Assembly: GCA_017626275.1 (NCBI GenBank)
Contig: JAGAJD010000076.1
Coordinates: 1 to 8,394, forward strand
Direction: 5' to 3'
Length of the DNA stretch: 8,394 nt
From: Lachnospira sp.
GTDB taxonomy: Bacteria; Bacillota; Clostridia; Lachnospirales; Lachnospiraceae
Below are positions 6,717 through 8,394 of this stretch, one piece after another; position 1 is the stretch's first letter, and the number at the start of each line of letters is the position of its first letter. The notes under the pieces were generated by a model. It had not been told where the DNA came from. It saw only the letters and a program-made list of their open reading frames with translations, and ran no database searches. The position numbers were made by a program, and so were the translations under genes.

Positions 6717-6751
6717 GTGGTATTATCGGAAGGGGTCTGCTTTCCTCCCAC
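6717..6751 (-). promoter_or_regulatory. L1-binding site mimic upstream of rplA
   Basis: The minus-strand RNA runs GUGGGAGG, a short loop region, then CUUCC-GAUAAU-ACCAC. GUGG pairs with CCAC, and GGAA with UUCC (or GGGAGG with CCUUCC). This closely follows the 23S rRNA L1-stalk site, which I recall as GUGGGAGG...CCUUGAAAUACCAC. Its end is one base from the rplA AGGAGG, so L1 bound here should hinder translation initiation. Confidence 0.8.
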
Positions 6752-6793
6752 ATATATCAAATCAATTATTCGCAGTTATAACTTTAAATAATA

Positions 6794-7219
6794 TTAGTCT
6801 TCTACGACAATTCCCATACTCTTAGCTGTTCCCTCGATCATAGACATAGCAGCCTCAAGAGATGCAGCATTTAAGTCTGGCATCTTTAACTCAGCAATCT
6901 TCTGAACCTCAGCCTTAGAAATCTTTGCAACCTTTGTCTTGTTAGGAACACCTGAACCTGACTTAATATTGCATGCCTTCTTAAGAAGAACTGCCGCTGG
7001 CGGAGTCTTTGTAATGAAGCTGAAACTTCTGTCAGCATATACTGTAATAACAACAGGAATGATTAAATCTCCCTGATCTGCTGTCTTTGCATTGAACTGC
7101 TTTGTGAATTCTACGATGTTAACACCATGCTGACCAAGTGCCGGTCCAACTGGTGGAGCCGGTGTAGCTTTGCCGGCAGGAATCTGTAATTTGATATAAC
7201 CTGTTACTTTCTTTGCCAT
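6794..7219 (-). CDS. rplK: 50S ribosomal protein L11
   Basis: L11 forms the GTPase-associated centre with 23S rRNA and L10 and is needed for factor function and RelA-type stress sensing. The 141-residue product has the N-terminal [23 protein letters not shown] motif region, the linker [12 protein letters not shown], and the C-terminal rRNA-binding domain ending MGIVVED; 141 residues is the usual family length. An in-frame GTG three codons upstream (7228) would add Met-Pro-Lys, but it lies inside the AGGAGGTG ribosome binding site (7233-7226), so ATG 7219, seven bases past AGGAGG, is the start. It follows nusG after 114 bases that hold an L1-site mimic rather than a terminator. Confidence 0.97.
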   Translation of the reverse strand: MAKKVTGYIKLQIPAGKATPAPPVGPALGQHGVNIVEFTKQFNAKTADQGDLIIPVVITVYADRSFSFITKTPPAAVLLKKACNIKSGSGVPNKTKVAKISKAEVQKIAELKMPDLNAASLEAAMSMIEGTAKSMGIVVED

Positions 7220-7242
7220 TTTAGGCACCTCCTAAATATTTT

Positions 7243-7296
7243 GTGGTAATTGGCGAAAATCACGATTTCAAAAATGAAGCCGCTTTATTCTCCCAC
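7243..7296 (-). promoter_or_regulatory. L1-binding site mimic upstream of rplK
   Basis: In the nusG-rplK gap the RNA begins GUGGGAG (7296-7290) and ends CCAAUUACCAC (7253-7243), with GUGG/CCAC closing pairs and an AU-rich inner region that can form small stems (GGC/GCC, UUCA/UGAA). The boundaries match the L1-stalk motif of 23S rRNA, but the inner stem is weaker than in the copy before rplA. The position before rplK is the classical L1 autoregulation point of the L11-L1 operon. Confidence 0.65.
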
Positions 7297-7333
7297 GCTT
7301 TAACACGTTGCTCATATGCCCATGAGCTTTTTG

Positions 7334-7870
7334 TTACATAAGCTTTACATCTGTAAAACCAATCTCGACCGGTGTTTCACGACCGAACATCTCGACATTA
7401 ATGGTCAGGCACTGCTTGCCTTCATTAATACCTGTAATCTCCCCAACTGTATTCTCCCATGCTCCTGAGAGAATCATTACCTGGTCTCCAACCTTGCCGG
7501 CAAACTGAACAACCGGCTTTGGAGCTTCCGTTCCCGGAAGTGTAATTCCAAGTGCTTTTATCTCAGCCGGGGTGAGCGGTACCGGCTTTGACCCGGGACC
7601 AACAAAACCTGTTACGCCTCTGGTATTACGGACAACATACCAACTGTCATCATTCATCACCATGTTAATGAGAACGTATCCAGGAAACATCTTCTTCTGT
7701 GCAGACTTTTTAGCACCGTTCTTTATCTCGACAACCGTCTCTAACGGAACGATAACCTCCAAAACCTGATCCTGAAGATTTCTGTTTTCAACTGTCTTCT
7801 CAATGTTGGCCTTTACCTTATTCTCATAGCCGGAATAAGTGTGGACAACATACCATTTTGCTTCGTCCAT
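7334..7870 (-). CDS. nusG: Transcription termination/antitermination factor NusG
   Basis: NusG binds the RNA polymerase clamp, affects pausing, and links polymerase to Rho or to the leading ribosome. The 178-residue protein has the NGN domain (WYVVHTYSGYENKVK at 6-20, then MFPGYVLINM near 61-70 and WYVVRNTRGVTGFVG after it) and a C-terminal KOW domain from about residue 125 (Gly-Asp-Gln-Val-Met-Ile...Gly-Ala-Trp-Glu-Asn-Thr). Length is normal with no inserted domain. AGGTGA precedes ATG 7870 at good spacing, and only 15 bases separate it from secE, so the two are cotranscribed. No terminator follows, so readthrough to rplK is expected. Confidence 0.97.
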   Translation of the reverse strand: MDEAKWYVVHTYSGYENKVKANIEKTVENRNLQDQVLEVIVPLETVVEIKNGAKKSAQKKMFPGYVLINMVMNDDSWYVVRNTRGVTGFVGPGSKPVPLTPAEIKALGITLPGTEAPKPVVQFAGKVGDQVMILSGAWENTVGEITGINEGKQCLTINVEMFGRETPVEIGFTDVKLM

Positions 7871-7885
7871 TCAATCACCTTTTCC

Positions 7886-8089
7886 TTATTTAACCAAGAA
7901 CTCGATACCAAAACGGGTAACTAAATCCACTACCGTAATGATTACTCCTAAAATCACGGATACAATCACAACAGCGATAGTCTCTTTTGCAAGTGATTTG
8001 CGGTCAGGCCAGACAATCTTTTTAAATTCAGCCTTTAAACCTTTGAACCAGCTTTTTTTCTGCTTATTTGTTTTAACAGTTTCACCCAT
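7886..8089 (-). CDS. secE: Preprotein translocase subunit SecE
   Basis: SecE is the clamp-like subunit of the SecYEG channel in the cytoplasmic membrane and is needed for export of proteins such as the pectinase in this window. The 67-residue product is the short, single-span form common outside proteobacteria: a basic cytoplasmic amphipathic segment with the signature FKKIVWPDRKSLAKET (about 22-37), then one membrane segment (about 38-58, IAVVIVSVILGVIITVVDLV) and a short tail. GAGGT precedes the ATG. It begins 23 bases after rpmG and ends 15 bases before nusG, a standard order. Confidence 0.96.
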   Translation of the reverse strand: MGETVKTNKQKKSWFKGLKAEFKKIVWPDRKSLAKETIAVVIVSVILGVIITVVDLVTRFGIEFLVK

Positions 8090-8112
8090 AGCTTTTACCT
8101 CACTGTGTCAAA

Positions 8113-8262
8113 TTACTTGGTTTCCTTGTGTAATGTGTGTGATTTACAGAATTTACAATATTTCTTTGTTTCCATTCTGTCAGGATGATTTTTCTTTTCC
8201 TTCGTCATGTTGTAATTACGCTGTTTACACTCTGTACATGCCAATGTTATCTTAACGCGCAC
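8113..8262 (-). CDS. rpmG: 50S ribosomal protein L33, zinc-ribbon form
   Basis: This small gene (49 codons) begins with GTG, five bases after a strong GGAGGTGG (8275-8268). The product has Met-Arg-Val-Lys-Ile-Thr-Leu-Ala-Cys at its start, CTEC at 9-12, the [19 protein letters not shown] core, and CKFC at 36-39, ending HKETK. This is L33 of the large subunit, near the E site. The two CxxC pairs mark the zinc-binding (C+) paralogue; many Firmicutes also carry a cysteine-free copy used in zinc shortage, which is not in this window. The first gene of the visible operon, with secE 23 bases downstream. Confidence 0.96.
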   Translation of the reverse strand: MRVKITLACTECKQRNYNMTKEKKNHPDRMETKKYCKFCKSHTLHKETK

Positions 8263-8294
8263 AACTTCCACCTCCAATTTTCATTATTTTTGTA

Positions 8295-8312
8295 GGTGTA
8301 TAAGATTACACC
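8295..8312 (-). promoter_or_regulatory. Small hairpin in the rpmG leader
   Basis: GGTGTA and TACACC form a perfect 6-bp stem with a six-base loop, about 32 bases before the rpmG GTG. No U-tract follows on the minus strand, so it is not a terminator. It may stabilise the mRNA 5' region or be incidental. Confidence 0.35.
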
Positions 8313-8362
8313 AATTGGCTTTTTTTTAGGCATAAAAAAAAGACCGCTTCCATAGCCGTTCT

Positions 8363-8392
8363 AGTTTATCACAGAGTATAGAAGCTCGTCAA
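8363..8392 (-). promoter_or_regulatory. Candidate promoter of the rpmG-secE-nusG operon
   Basis: On the minus strand TTGACG (-35, 8392-8387, 5 of 6) and TAAACT (-10, 8368-8363, 4 of 6) are 18 bases apart. Transcription would begin near 8357, giving a leader of about 95 bases that contains a run of eight U and a second A-rich run. A better -10 (TATACT at 8381-8376) has any -35 outside the window. The operon start is plausible here but not certain. Confidence 0.5.
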
Positions 8393-8394
8393 CA

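Noticed and set aside
7310..7327. Six-bp hairpin GCTCAT...ATGAGC after nusG
   Set aside because: A T5 run follows it only on the plus strand, where no gene ends; on the minus strand there is no U-tract, so it is not a nusG terminator.
7839..8255. Long open frame on the plus strand opposite rpmG, secE and the start of nusG
   Set aside because: It is fully antisense to three recognised genes, its protein has no family features, and no good ribosome binding site precedes it.
8334..8362. Possible terminator near the right edge (AGAaCG...CGgUCU followed by eight U)
   Set aside because: The stem has a mismatch and only about five or six pairs, and it begins at or before the likely transcription start, so it would barely exist in the rpmG transcript. 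It may end an upstream gene outside the window, but this cannot be shown.

Overview
This 8.4 kb window looks like chromosomal DNA of an AT-rich, anaerobic, Gram-positive Firmicute. It is most likely a pectin-degrading member of the Lachnospiraceae, such as a Lachnospira-like organism, although no rRNA or other marker fixes the genus. The clues are the order rpmG-secE-nusG-rplK-rplA-rplJ-rplL, a small L33 with two CxxC pairs, a Firmicutes-style L10 leader with an attenuator, strong AGGAGG-type ribosome binding sites, and a very large secreted pectinase carrying choline-binding-type cell-wall repeats. Every convincing gene lies on the minus strand, so transcription runs from right (8394) to left (1).

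Right part (about 8394 to 4828) is a translation and transcription block. A promoter at the right edge leads into rpmG (L33, GTG start), secE (translocase subunit), nusG (elongation factor), rplK (L11) and rplA (L1). No terminator is visible between these genes. Two RNA elements, one before rplK and one before rplA, copy the L1-binding region of 23S rRNA (GUGGGAG...UACCAC) and are probably L1 autoregulatory sites. After rplA come a strong internal promoter (TTGACA-N18-TATACT) and an L10-type leader ending in a 13-bp attenuator hairpin. rplJ (L10) and rplL (L7/L12) follow. L10, L7/L12 and L11 form the ribosomal stalk base and L1 forms the opposite stalk, so this is a compact, autoregulated stalk cluster.

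Left part (about 4827 to 107) holds a strong 15-bp intrinsic terminator just after rplL, where rpoB would be expected in most Firmicutes. Beyond it is a separately transcribed gene for a secreted multidomain pectinase of about 1,490 residues: signal peptide, FN3-like module, PL1 pectate lyase, a carbohydrate-binding-like beta-sandwich, a PTTG/EPTTG-rich linker, a PL9 lyase and C-terminal cell-wall-binding repeats. Key residues of both lyase domains are present. A short inverted repeat lies at its probable transcription start. The gene ends in a bidirectional terminator at 107-144. The extreme left edge holds a ribosome binding site and the first codons of another minus-strand gene.

No CRISPR array, insertion sequence, tRNA or rRNA was seen. 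The most notable points are the dual-lyase wall-bound pectinase, its position directly behind rplL, and the paired rRNA-mimic regulatory sites.
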